Below, one piece after another: positions 53,775 through 62,494 of a stretch of 64,000 nucleotides of DNA; positions within the stretch are counted from its first letter, which is position 1, and the number at the start of each line of letters is the position of its first letter. Source of the DNA: Hyphomicrobiales bacterium (GTDB lineage: Bacteria; Pseudomonadota; Alphaproteobacteria; Rhizobiales; RI-29). The notes under the pieces are model-generated. The model did not search any database. It was not told the origin of the DNA and was given only the letters and a program-made list of their open reading frames with translations. Made by a program: the position numbers and the translations under genes. Location of the stretch: assembly GCA_016125495.1 (NCBI GenBank), contig WGLQ01000015.1, positions 62,001 through 126,000 on the forward strand. The letters run 5' to 3'.

Positions 53775-54434
53775 ATGTCCAGCGGACGCGCAGCCATCAT
53801 CGGGACGTTCAAACGGTGCCTCGAGACCACGGCGCCGAAAGAGACCCCCTATAAACATTGGATCCTCGAACGCTGCATCCCCGAGGAAACGGTCGACGCG
53901 ATCATCGGCCTGCCGTTCAAGGCACCCGACCTCGGTGGCGTCTCCGGCAAGCGCGAACTGCACAATGCCACTCGCACGTACTTCGATCGCGACAACAGCG
54001 CGCGCCACGAAGTGGTGCACGATTTCGCGGAGGCCTTCCAGGCGCGCGAGACCACCGATTTCATCGAAAAACATTGCGGGCTCGATCTTTCGGGCACGTA
54101 CCTGCGGATCGAGTATGCCCAGGACACCGGCGGCTTCTGGCTGGAGCCGCACACCGACCTCGGGGTGAAGAAGTTCACGATGCTGGTCTACATCTCGCGC
54201 GACCCGGCGCACGCCAATCTCGGCACGGACATCTACGACGGCGAGAAGCGTCATGTCGGGCGCTCGCCGTTCCGGCCGGGCGGGGCGCTCATCTTCGTGC
54301 CATCGAACAACACGTACCACGGCTTCGAGCCACGCGACATTCCGGGCGTTCGCCAGTCGGTCATCATCAACTACGTGACCAACGAGTGGCGCGCACGCGA
54401 GCAACTGGCGTTCCCAGATTCGCCGATCGCCTGA
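53775..54434 (+). CDS. 2-oxoglutarate/Fe(II)-dependent oxygenase
   Basis: This 219-aa protein has the double-stranded beta-helix oxygenase fold. The iron ligands are H and D in LEPHTDLGVKKFTMLVYISR and the distal H in NTYHGFEPRDIPGVRQS, where R (with S) should bind 2-oxoglutarate. The core strands YLRIEYAQDTGGFW and GGALIFVPSNNTYHGF are typical. The substrate is unknown; relatives act on proteins or small molecules. ATG 53775 has AAGGGGG about 6 nt upstream; the longer frame to 53589 is not family sequence. It stands alone. Confidence 0.85.
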   Translation: MSSGRAAIIGTFKRCLETTAPKETPYKHWILERCIPEETVDAIIGLPFKAPDLGGVSGKRELHNATRTYFDRDNSARHEVVHDFAEAFQARETTDFIEKHCGLDLSGTYLRIEYAQDTGGFWLEPHTDLGVKKFTMLVYISRDPAHANLGTDIYDGEKRHVGRSPFRPGGALIFVPSNNTYHGFEPRDIPGVRQSVIINYVTNEWRAREQLAFPDSPIA

Positions 54435-55000
54435 GCCCGTGTCGCCTGAGGCCATGCGCCAGCGTCCCAGAATGAAGCGAAAATGAATGTCGTGTTCATG
54501 ATCGCCTCAGGTCGGGTCGGTTATCCGTGAACCATCGAAGAGAAAGAGCCGGCTGCAACCGCTCGATCGAACAGGAACAAGAGAAGGATCGAAGGCAAGG
54601 CGGCTCGCCGATCATGAGACGAAAGCGCGGCCGACGACCTCGACCATCCATCTGGAGCTTGACGCACAACGGACCTCTGGAAGGCAATCGCCCCCAAATG
54701 CGAGCGCGGGGCTCCCCCCAATACCCCGCACTTCGCACCTTCCGACGCGCTGCCCCGGCCACCCCCCAAGGCCGGCTCCGCGACCGGGTCATCCCAACGA
54801 GACCGTGCGTCATGACGCGGCCGGGCCCCCCCAAGCCCGGCCGCTCTTCTTTTGCGATCGCCTCCTCGCATTGCCGACCGACGGCACCCATCGACCCTTC
54901 ACAATGCCATCCGATCGACTATGACGGTCCGGAGCCGACAGGCGCGGGGCCGAACCCCGCCGCGCGGCCGCGATGGTCGGGTGTGACAAGGAGCGTGACG
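54435..55000. other. Gene-free region holding a strong terminator
   Basis: The long frame here is only an upstream extension of the dehydrogenase frame and is arginine/proline-rich. No coding gene is supported. A plus-strand terminator at 54817-54854 suggests a non-coding or leader transcript, or a long 3' end of the oxygenase mRNA. Confidence 0.5.
54817..54854 (+). terminator. Rho-independent terminator
   Basis: The perfect 10-bp stem GCGGCCGGGC / GCCCGGCCGC (54817-54826 and 54835-54844) is followed by TCTTCTTTTG. It lies 380 nt past the oxygenase stop and 150 nt before the next gene. Confidence 0.75.
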
Positions 55001-55885
55001 ATGGCGAAGGTGGCGTGGATCGGGCTGGGCGTGATGGGTTTTCCGATGGCGGGGCACATCCGCACGAAGGGCGGGCACGAGTTGACCGTCTTCAATCGCA
55101 ACCGCGTCAAGGCGGAGGCCTGGACCCAGAAGTTCGGCGGTCGCGTCGCGAGCACACCGGCGGAGGCCGCGGCCGGGGCGGACTTCGTGTTCGCCTGTGT
55201 CGGCAACGATGACGACCTTCGGATTGTCACGACAGGCACGGACGGGGCATTCGGCACACTCGGCGCGGGCGCAATCTTCATCGACAACACCACGGCATCG
55301 GCGGCGGTCGCGCGTGAGCTGGACGCGGCCGCCCGGGCGCGTGGCGCGCACTTTCTCGACGCCCCCGTCTCCGGCGGCCAGGCGGGAGCGGAAAACGGCG
55401 TGCTGACCGTCATGATCGGCGGCGAGGCCGCCGTCTTCGAGCGCGCCAAGCCGGTGATCGACTGCTATGCGCGCATGAGCCGCCTCATCGGCCCGACCGG
55501 GGCGGGACAGCTCACAAAGATGGTCAACCAGATCTGCATCGCCGGGGTCGTGCAGGGCCTCGCCGAGGCGATCCATTTCGCGCAATCCGCCGGCCTCGAT
55601 ACCGACGCCGTCGTCGAGACGATCTCGAAGGGCGCGGCACAGTCCTGGCAAATGGAAAACCGCTGGAAGACGATCGCACGAGACGAGTTCGAGTTCGGTT
55701 TCGCCGTCGACTGGATGCGCAAGGACCTCGCCATTTGCCTCGAGGAGGCCAAGGCCAACGGCGTCAGCCTGCCGATGACGGCGCTCGTCGACCAGTATTA
55801 CGGCGACGTTCAGGCAATGGGCGGACGGCGGTGGGATACTTCGAGCCTGATCCGTCGGCTGCGTCAGCTCGGCAAGGCCTACTGA
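55001..55885 (+). CDS. 3-hydroxyisobutyrate dehydrogenase family (beta-hydroxyacid dehydrogenase)
   Basis: This 294-aa NAD(P)-dependent beta-hydroxyacid dehydrogenase has the Rossmann motif WIGLGVMGFPMAGHI (G-x-G-x-M-G). The substrate motif is FLDAPVSGGQAGAENGVLTV, and the catalytic lysine is in GAGQLTKMVNQICIAGV (G-x-x-x-x-K-x-x-x-N). The C-terminal stretch FAVDWMRKDLAICLEEAKAN, with conserved K-D-L, closes the active site. It could be 3-hydroxyisobutyrate dehydrogenase (valine degradation), tartronate semialdehyde reductase or a glyoxylate/succinic semialdehyde reductase; the sequence alone does not settle it. AAGGAG lies 8 nt before the ATG. It is convergent with the UDG-like gene. Confidence 0.87.
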   Translation: MAKVAWIGLGVMGFPMAGHIRTKGGHELTVFNRNRVKAEAWTQKFGGRVASTPAEAAAGADFVFACVGNDDDLRIVTTGTDGAFGTLGAGAIFIDNTTASAAVARELDAAARARGAHFLDAPVSGGQAGAENGVLTVMIGGEAAVFERAKPVIDCYARMSRLIGPTGAGQLTKMVNQICIAGVVQGLAEAIHFAQSAGLDTDAVVETISKGAAQSWQMENRWKTIARDEFEFGFAVDWMRKDLAICLEEAKANGVSLPMTALVDQYYGDVQAMGGRRWDTSSLIRRLRQLGKAY

Positions 55886-55895
55886 ACGCGCGACT

Positions 55896-56561
55896 TCAGG
55901 AACCGACAGATGGTTGGCCGACGCTCTCGAGGAGAGCGGCAACCTCGGACCGCAAGGTAGGGAGCAATTCTGCCGCGAACCACGGATTGCGCTTCAGCCA
56001 GCCGTTGTTGCGCCAGGAAGGATGCGGCAGCACAAGCGTGCGGGGACCCTTCCCCGACGCTTCCAGGTATTCGCGCCAGTTGGCAACAGTGGCCGTCAGA
56101 TCGGCAAGGCGCCGGGGACCGAGGTGCCACTCCTGCGCGTATTGGCCGATCACGACGATCAGCCCGATGTGCTCGAGCAGGTCGAACACCCTGGCGCGCC
56201 AGGCCGGGGCGCACTCGCGCCGTGGCGGCAGGTCGGCGCCGCGCACATCGTAGCCCGGAAAGCAAAAGCCCATCGGGATGATGGCGATGCGGCTCTCGTC
56301 GTAAAACGTCGCCTCGTCGATGCCGAGCCAATCGCGCAGGCGATCGCCGGACGGATCGGCGAAGGGGCGGCCGGCCACGTGCGCTCTGATGCCAGGAGCC
56401 TGTCCGACGATGCAGAGACGAGCGGTCGCCGAGAGCTGGAAGACGGGCCGAGGCGGATGCGGGAGGGGCGGTCCTTTCGGCGCCTCCATGCAGATCCGGC
56501 AGGCGCGCATGTCGCCTGCAAGTCGGGCGATCGCGGCAGCGGCCCCATCCTCGGCGCTCAT
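55896..56561 (-). CDS. Uracil-DNA glycosylase family protein
   Basis: This 221-aa protein of the UDG superfamily has an N-terminal CRICMEAPKGPPLPHPPRPV segment, motif A in LCIVGQAPGIRAHVAGRPFA, then DWLGIDEATFYDESRIAIIP, and the C-terminal HPSW motif in LVLPHPSWRNNGWLKRNPWF. GQAPG and HPSWR are the characteristic loops. The cysteines near the start are only partial for an FeS-type UDG. The activity may be DNA repair, or the protein may be one of the uncharacterised UDG-like proteins of this subgroup. ATG 56561 lies 13 nt downstream of the GST stop, so the GST-UDG pair is one operon. Confidence 0.8.
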   Translation of the reverse strand: MSAEDGAAAAIARLAGDMRACRICMEAPKGPPLPHPPRPVFQLSATARLCIVGQAPGIRAHVAGRPFADPSGDRLRDWLGIDEATFYDESRIAIIPMGFCFPGYDVRGADLPPRRECAPAWRARVFDLLEHIGLIVVIGQYAQEWHLGPRRLADLTATVANWREYLEASGKGPRTLVLPHPSWRNNGWLKRNPWFAAELLPTLRSEVAALLESVGQPSVGS

Positions 56562-56574
56562 GGTCGCTCGCGCC

Positions 56575-57186
56575 TCAGGCCTTCGCGCTCGGCCGCGCCG
56601 AAACCTCACCATGCCAGCGCCGGAGGTGAACCAGCTCCTCGGGGCAGCGCACCTTGGTTACCCGCATGAAGTCGAACGCGCAGAGCAGCGTGATGTCGGC
56701 AATGCTGAAGGCATCACCCGCCAGATAGCGGGCTTGCCCGAGCCGGCGGTCGAAGAAGGCGAGATCGTCCGGTATCCGATCTCGGCAAAGCTCCCCCCAT
56801 GGGGCGACCTGCGGTTTCTCCAGCTCGGCCATTGCCGGGTGGAGATGACGGAATGCGCCGGCGACGTGGGCGAGCAGTCCCAGCTCGGCGCGTCGGTTCC
56901 ACATCTCGATGCTCGCCTGTTCGAGAGGGGTGCGCCCGAAGAGTGCGGGCTCGGGTTGCAGAGCCTCGAAATAACGGCAGATGGCAACACTTTCGCTCAG
57001 CGCCGAGCCATCATCGAGCACCAGGATGGGAAAGCGCCGCAGGGGATTGAGGGCGACGATGTCCGGAGCATTCTGGCCGCCCGTGTTGATGTCGACCTGC
57101 TCATAGGTCATGGCGATGGCCTTCTCGGCCAAGAAGATTCGCACCCGCCTCGGGTTGGGCGCGCGGCCGTCCTCGATGATCTTCAA
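56575..57186 (-). CDS. Glutathione S-transferase family protein, TTG start
   Basis: This 203-aa GST has the N-terminal domain KIIEDGRAPNPRRVRIFLAE, then NPLRRFPILVLDDGSALSES with the cis-proline and E-S pair. The C-terminal domain has YLAGDAFSIADITLLCAFDF with the S-I-A-D capping box. The start TTG 57186 was chosen because a strong AAGGAG lies 7 nt upstream and the first beta strand begins there. The in-frame extension to 57234 is not GST-like. It is upstream of the UDG-like gene and divergent from a TetR regulator, which may control it. Confidence 0.85.
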   Translation of the reverse strand: MKIIEDGRAPNPRRVRIFLAEKAIAMTYEQVDINTGGQNAPDIVALNPLRRFPILVLDDGSALSESVAICRYFEALQPEPALFGRTPLEQASIEMWNRRAELGLLAHVAGAFRHLHPAMAELEKPQVAPWGELCRDRIPDDLAFFDRRLGQARYLAGDAFSIADITLLCAFDFMRVTKVRCPEELVHLRRWHGEVSARPSAKA

Positions 57187-57412
57187 CGGGTCGCTCCTTC
57201 CAGTTCGCTCGAGGTCCGAAGGGGGTCGAGCCAAGTTCGATCGACCACGCTATTGTGCACGCCCGACTGGGTCGCGCCAATCGGTTGCGCAGCGAGCCTC
57301 CCCTCCCGGTCGCTTCCGGACGGACCTCGGACGCAGGCGCGGCGGCGGATGTTCGCCGAAGCGCGCATGGACATGTGTCGCCGGAACCACGACCATGGCG
57401 GTGGCAGTTCCT

Positions 57413-57427
57413 GAAATCACATATTTC
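57413..57427. promoter_or_regulatory. Candidate TetR operator
   Basis: The 15-bp palindrome GAAAT-cacat-ATTTC lies in the divergent region between the GST and TetR genes, 37 nt before the TetR start. It stands out because the surrounding sequence is GC-rich. This is a position-based guess only. Confidence 0.35.
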
Positions 57428-57463
57428 TACGTGCCGGTCATTTTCGGGGAATGGAGATCATGC

Positions 57464-58105
57464 ATGGCGAGGGTGGGAACGGCACGCAACAAGATCCTCT
57501 CGGCCGCACTCGCTGTGATCCGCGAGAAAGGGTACTCGGCAACAACGGTCGAGGAGCTGTGCGCGAAGGCCGGGGTGACGAAGGGCGCCTTCTTCCATCA
57601 CTTCGCGAGCAAGGAGGAGCTCGCCGTGGCCGCCGCACGCCATTGGGCGGAGACGACGGGCGCATTCTTCGCCGGGGCCCCCTACCACGCGCACGACGAC
57701 CCGCTGCAACGATTCCTCGGCTACCTCGCCTTCCGTCGCCAGATACTGGTCGGCGAGCTGCCGGAGTTCAGCTGTCTCGCCGGCACCATGGTCCAGGAGG
57801 TGTTCGCGACACATCCAGCCATCCGTGAAGCCTGTGGGGCCGCGATCTGCGACCATGCCGAAACGCTGGTGCGCGATATCGAGGAAGCCAAGGCATTCCA
57901 CGGCATCGAGGCGGAATGGAGCGCGCGGAGCCTCGCCCTCTTCACGCAAACGGTGCTGCAGGGCGCCTTCGTGCTCGCCAAAGCCAAGGGCGGCCCGGAG
58001 GTCGCCGTGGCGAGTATCGATCATCTCATCAACTACATCTCGATGCTGTTCTCGACCGCCGAAAGGCCTGAAACGGACACACAGCGCCGCGCCGATCGGG
58101 CGTAG
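57464..58105 (+). CDS. TetR/AcrR family transcriptional regulator
   Basis: This 213-aa regulator has an N-terminal helix-turn-helix: ARNKILSAALAVIREKGYSA then TTVEELCAKAGVTKGAFFHH and FASKEELAVAAARHWAE, a complete TetR_N pattern. The C-terminal ligand/dimer domain is helical with LPEFSCLAGTMVQEVFATHP, resembling the TetR_C group with a conserved GCLxG-like loop. The ligand is unknown. ATG 57464 has GGAG upstream. It is divergent from the GST-UDG operon across 277 bp, its most likely target besides itself. Confidence 0.88.
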   Translation: MARVGTARNKILSAALAVIREKGYSATTVEELCAKAGVTKGAFFHHFASKEELAVAAARHWAETTGAFFAGAPYHAHDDPLQRFLGYLAFRRQILVGELPEFSCLAGTMVQEVFATHPAIREACGAAICDHAETLVRDIEEAKAFHGIEAEWSARSLALFTQTVLQGAFVLAKAKGGPEVAVASIDHLINYISMLFSTAERPETDTQRRADRA

Positions 58106-58144
58106 GGGCGTTGACCCGAGCATGGCAGCCGCGCGAGCGATCGC

Positions 58145-58666
58145 TCAGCCGCCGCGCTCCTCGGCGCGCCATTCGCTCGGGCGGCGGAACGTGCCGACCC
58201 AGATGCCACGCCGGGCCGTTCGGGCACGCGCCTCGGCATCGCGGTAGCGGCCGAAGGCGACGGCCCAACCCTCCTCGACCTGCCAGCGGTTGATCTCCGT
58301 GCCGCCGACCCGGCAGACACCGAGGAGGCGGCCGTGCTGGTCCCGCTTTTCGATGCGGCATTCGACATCACGACCGGCAATGAAACGCTCGAGTGCCTCG
58401 CGCGAAGCCTCCCCGCAGGCCCAATCGCGTCCGTCCCGCTCGCAGAGCTGCCGGCCCTCCGGCGCATCGATGCCAACGAGGCGCACCTCGTGGCGCGCGA
58501 TGTGGAAGCTGTCGCCGTCGACGAGGCGGGCCCGACCGGTCACGAGTTCGGGCACACCATCGCCGCCGCCGCCGAAGCCGCCGTCGCGGTAAACCTGGAG
58601 GAGGCCGAGCAGCACGGCCACCGCGAACGCGCCGAGCAAACGCTGGTTGCGCCGATTCAGGCGCAT
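58145..58666 (-). CDS. Membrane-anchored thermonuclease (SNase-like) protein
   Basis: This 173-aa protein has an N-terminal helix (LLGAFAVAVLLGLLQVY) that anchors it or acts as a signal peptide. The staphylococcal-nuclease domain follows: ARLVDGDSFHIARHEVRLVG, then IDAPEGRQLCERDGRDWACG, with D and R catalytic-type residues (VDGD, R in V-R-L-x-G-I-D-A-P-E). EKRDQHGRLLGVCRVGG and NRWQVEEGWAVAFGRY come later. The glutamate after DAP is present. It is probably periplasmic. It is convergent with the TetR gene. Confidence 0.85.
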   Translation of the reverse strand: MRLNRRNQRLLGAFAVAVLLGLLQVYRDGGFGGGGDGVPELVTGRARLVDGDSFHIARHEVRLVGIDAPEGRQLCERDGRDWACGEASREALERFIAGRDVECRIEKRDQHGRLLGVCRVGGTEINRWQVEEGWAVAFGRYRDAEARARTARRGIWVGTFRRPSEWRAEERGG

Positions 58667-58830
58667 GGGACGAGCCGCCCGTCGCGGGCGGCGACTACGG
58701 GTCCGCCGGCAGCCTCGTTCATCGTCGTCAACGCAAATTTAGGCAATGGCCTTCACCTTCGGGTAAGTCGACCGCGCGACCCGCACGCCCTTCGGCATGC
58801 CCGGGATCGAGCTTCATCGGATCAACGCCC

Positions 58831-60453
<1,623 letters not shown>

Positions 60454-60606
60454 CGGGCACCGAGCCATCGTCCCAGCGCAGCCCCCAGGGACATCTGGCG
60501 GCGATTGCCGTCGAAGGGCGGTTCGGGTAATGGGCGTCACGCTCCGATCGCGTGAGCGACGGTGGTCGGACCGACCGGCCGTGCATCGAGTGGAGATTCG
60601 CCCGCC

Positions 60607-60822
60607 ATGGAATCACCCTGCGTCGGCATCTGCGTCCTCGACGAGCGCATCGGGCTCTGCACGGGTTGCGGGCGCAGCCGGATGGAAATCGCCCGCTGGA
60701 TGGACCTTTCCGGTAGCGAACGCAGCGCCATCATGGCCGAGCTTCCGGCACGGCTCGAGGCGAACCGGCACCCCGAGCGGCGCGTGACGCGGCGGCGGGC
60801 TCGCGGGGAGCAGGGCATCTGA
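60607..60822 (+). CDS. DUF1289 small cysteine-motif protein
   Basis: This 71-aa protein has the family pattern SPCVGICVLDERIGLCTGCG, in which four cysteines (C-x3-C-x8-C-x2-C) could bind a metal or FeS cluster. It is followed by RSRMEIARWMDLSGSERSAI, the conserved R-x-x-x-E-I-x-x-W segment. The tail is basic. The function is undefined in the family. The start is ATG 60607; the in-frame GTG at 60562 is less likely. Confidence 0.85.
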   Translation: MESPCVGICVLDERIGLCTGCGRSRMEIARWMDLSGSERSAIMAELPARLEANRHPERRVTRRRARGEQGI

Positions 60823-60952
60823 GCCTAACGCGGGCCGGCCACGCCCACGCGCCACCAACCGGCTGTTGAACGTGCGTCTTCGGCAAGCAGCGCGGCGGGT
60901 GAATCGGTTAGTCTCGAACGAGATTGGCCGGACCCGTTACGTTGCGAGCGCG

Positions 60953-61777
60953 ATGGCGCGCCGAAGCGAACCGTTGCCCAGGCCGATCTCGCGTCACCGC
61001 GGGTATGCCGGCAACCGCGTCCCGCGCCAGCAATCGGGGGCAGCCTTGGGCGCCTGGATCGCACTCGCGATGCTCGTCGTCGCCGGACTCATGCTGGTGC
61101 TGCGTGAGGACACCGGACGCATGCTCGGGGTCGGAGCGACCGACGTGGCGGCGGCGATCGGCGGGATCGCACTGCTCATCTTCCTCGCCTCTCCGGTGCT
61201 CGGCCGCCCGAGGGGGCGTGTCGGCTCCCTGCTGCGGGATGTCGGCCTCTGGGGTGCCCTCGCCCTCCTCGTTTTCACGCTCTATCAGACCCGGGCCGAG
61301 ATCGGCGCCTTGGTCGCCTCCCTGCGCGGCGATCCGCCAAGTCAGGCAGACGAGGCAACGGGCAGCACTGCGATCAACACGCCGCCCGACGCTGCCCCGG
61401 TCGGGGATCGTTCCATCCGCGTTCGCGTCGCCGAGAACGGACAGTTCTTCGTCAAGAGCCAGATCAATGGCGCCAATGTGCGGATGCTGGTCGACACGGG
61501 CGCCTCGATCGTCGTGCTGCGCCACGAGGACGCCAGACTGATCGGTGTCGCGATGTCGGACCTCGACTATTCCATCCCGATCCGCACCGCCTCCGGGGAG
61601 GCGTTCGCGGCCCGCGTGCGGCTCGACAGCCTCGCTGTCGGGCCGGTGGGACTTCGGGACGTGGAAGCGCTGGTGGCGAACCCCGGAGCACTGCACATCA
61701 GCCTGCTGGGTATGAGTTTCTTAAGCCGTTTGCGGTCTTATCAGATCGAGGGCGCGTTCCTGACGCTGCGTGGCTGA
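60953..61777 (+). CDS. Retropepsin-like aspartic protease (TIGR02281), first of tandem pair
   Basis: This 274-aa protein has three predicted membrane helices (AALGAWIALAMLVVAGLMLV; ATDVAAAIGGIALLIFLASP; LWGALALLVFTLY), then a periplasmic retropepsin domain. The active-site motif is VRMLVDTGASIVVLRHEDA (D-T-G-A-S), and the flap/strand pattern RTASGEAFAARVRLDSLAVG and LLGMSFLSRLRSYQ is typical of the TIGR02281 family. It likely acts as a dimer. ATG 60953 was chosen as the first start before helix 1. The next gene encodes a second copy and overlaps the stop by 8 nt. Confidence 0.85.
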   Translation: MARRSEPLPRPISRHRGYAGNRVPRQQSGAALGAWIALAMLVVAGLMLVLREDTGRMLGVGATDVAAAIGGIALLIFLASPVLGRPRGRVGSLLRDVGLWGALALLVFTLYQTRAEIGALVASLRGDPPSQADEATGSTAINTPPDAAPVGDRSIRVRVAENGQFFVKSQINGANVRMLVDTGASIVVLRHEDARLIGVAMSDLDYSIPIRTASGEAFAARVRLDSLAVGPVGLRDVEALVANPGALHISLLGMSFLSRLRSYQIEGAFLTLRG

Positions 61778-62429
61778 GCGATCGAATCGGCTGGCGGCGG
61801 AGGGCCCTCGCGTTCTCGTCGACGCGACCGCTCTCCAGGCAACAGGCAACCGGGCGGAGACCGGCGTGAACCACCTTCTCAAGGAAATGGGGCTCTGGGT
61901 CCTGGGGTGTGGCCTGGTGTTCGCCAGCGTGTGGTATGCCGACGACATCGCCTCCGCGATCAAGCCGCTGACGCAGAAGGGCATCGAAATCGGCCAGGAC
62001 GTGGCGCGGGACATGGTCCAGCAGCCCGCCGAACGCGCCCAGGAGCCGACCGGCGACGGCTCGCGCGTCTATCTCACTGCCGACCACCACAATCAGTTCT
62101 TCGCAAAGGCCCGCATCAACGGCCGGCCGATCGATGTGCTGGTCGACACGGGCGCCTCGCACGTGTCCCTGCGCTACGAGGACGCCAAGGCCGTCGGTAT
62201 CCACCTCTACGACAGCGACTTCACGCACGAGGCCCAGACCGCCAACGGACGCACACGCGTCGCCCCCGTCGTGATCGACCAGATTCGCATCGGCAACATC
62301 GTCGTGCGCGACGTCAAAGGGCTGGTCGGCGAGCCCGGCAAGAATTTCGTGACACTGCTCGGGATGGCATTCCTCTCGAAGCTGAAGAGCGTGAGCATTT
62401 CCGGCCGCCGCCTCGAACTCGTCAATTGA
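61770..62429 (+). CDS. Retropepsin-like aspartic protease (TIGR02281), second of tandem pair
   Basis: This 219-aa protein has one membrane helix (MGLWVLGCGLVFASVWYADD) and a retropepsin domain. The active site is VLVDTGASHVSLRYEDAKAV, followed by AQTANGRTRVAPVVIDQIRI and LLGMAFLSKLKSVSISGR. The copy is clearly homologous to its neighbour (same D-T-G-A-S, R-x-E-D-A, LGMxFLSxL). GTG 61770 overlaps the upstream stop; GTG 61866 or ATG 61887 are shorter alternatives. The pair may form a heterodimer, which is an inference. Confidence 0.83.
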   Translation: MAERSNRLAAEGPRVLVDATALQATGNRAETGVNHLLKEMGLWVLGCGLVFASVWYADDIASAIKPLTQKGIEIGQDVARDMVQQPAERAQEPTGDGSRVYLTADHHNQFFAKARINGRPIDVLVDTGASHVSLRYEDAKAVGIHLYDSDFTHEAQTANGRTRVAPVVIDQIRIGNIVVRDVKGLVGEPGKNFVTLLGMAFLSKLKSVSISGRRLELVN

Positions 62430-62494
62430 CCGGGGACGTCACCACTGATCGGGACGTCACCGCGCCACACTCCCAATCGACCAGGAAGCCAGTC

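Noticed and set aside
54527-55000. N-terminal extension of the hydroxyacid dehydrogenase
   Set aside because: The enzyme family starts at the Rossmann strand at 55001 with a good ribosome site; the upstream frame is low-complexity and spans a terminator.
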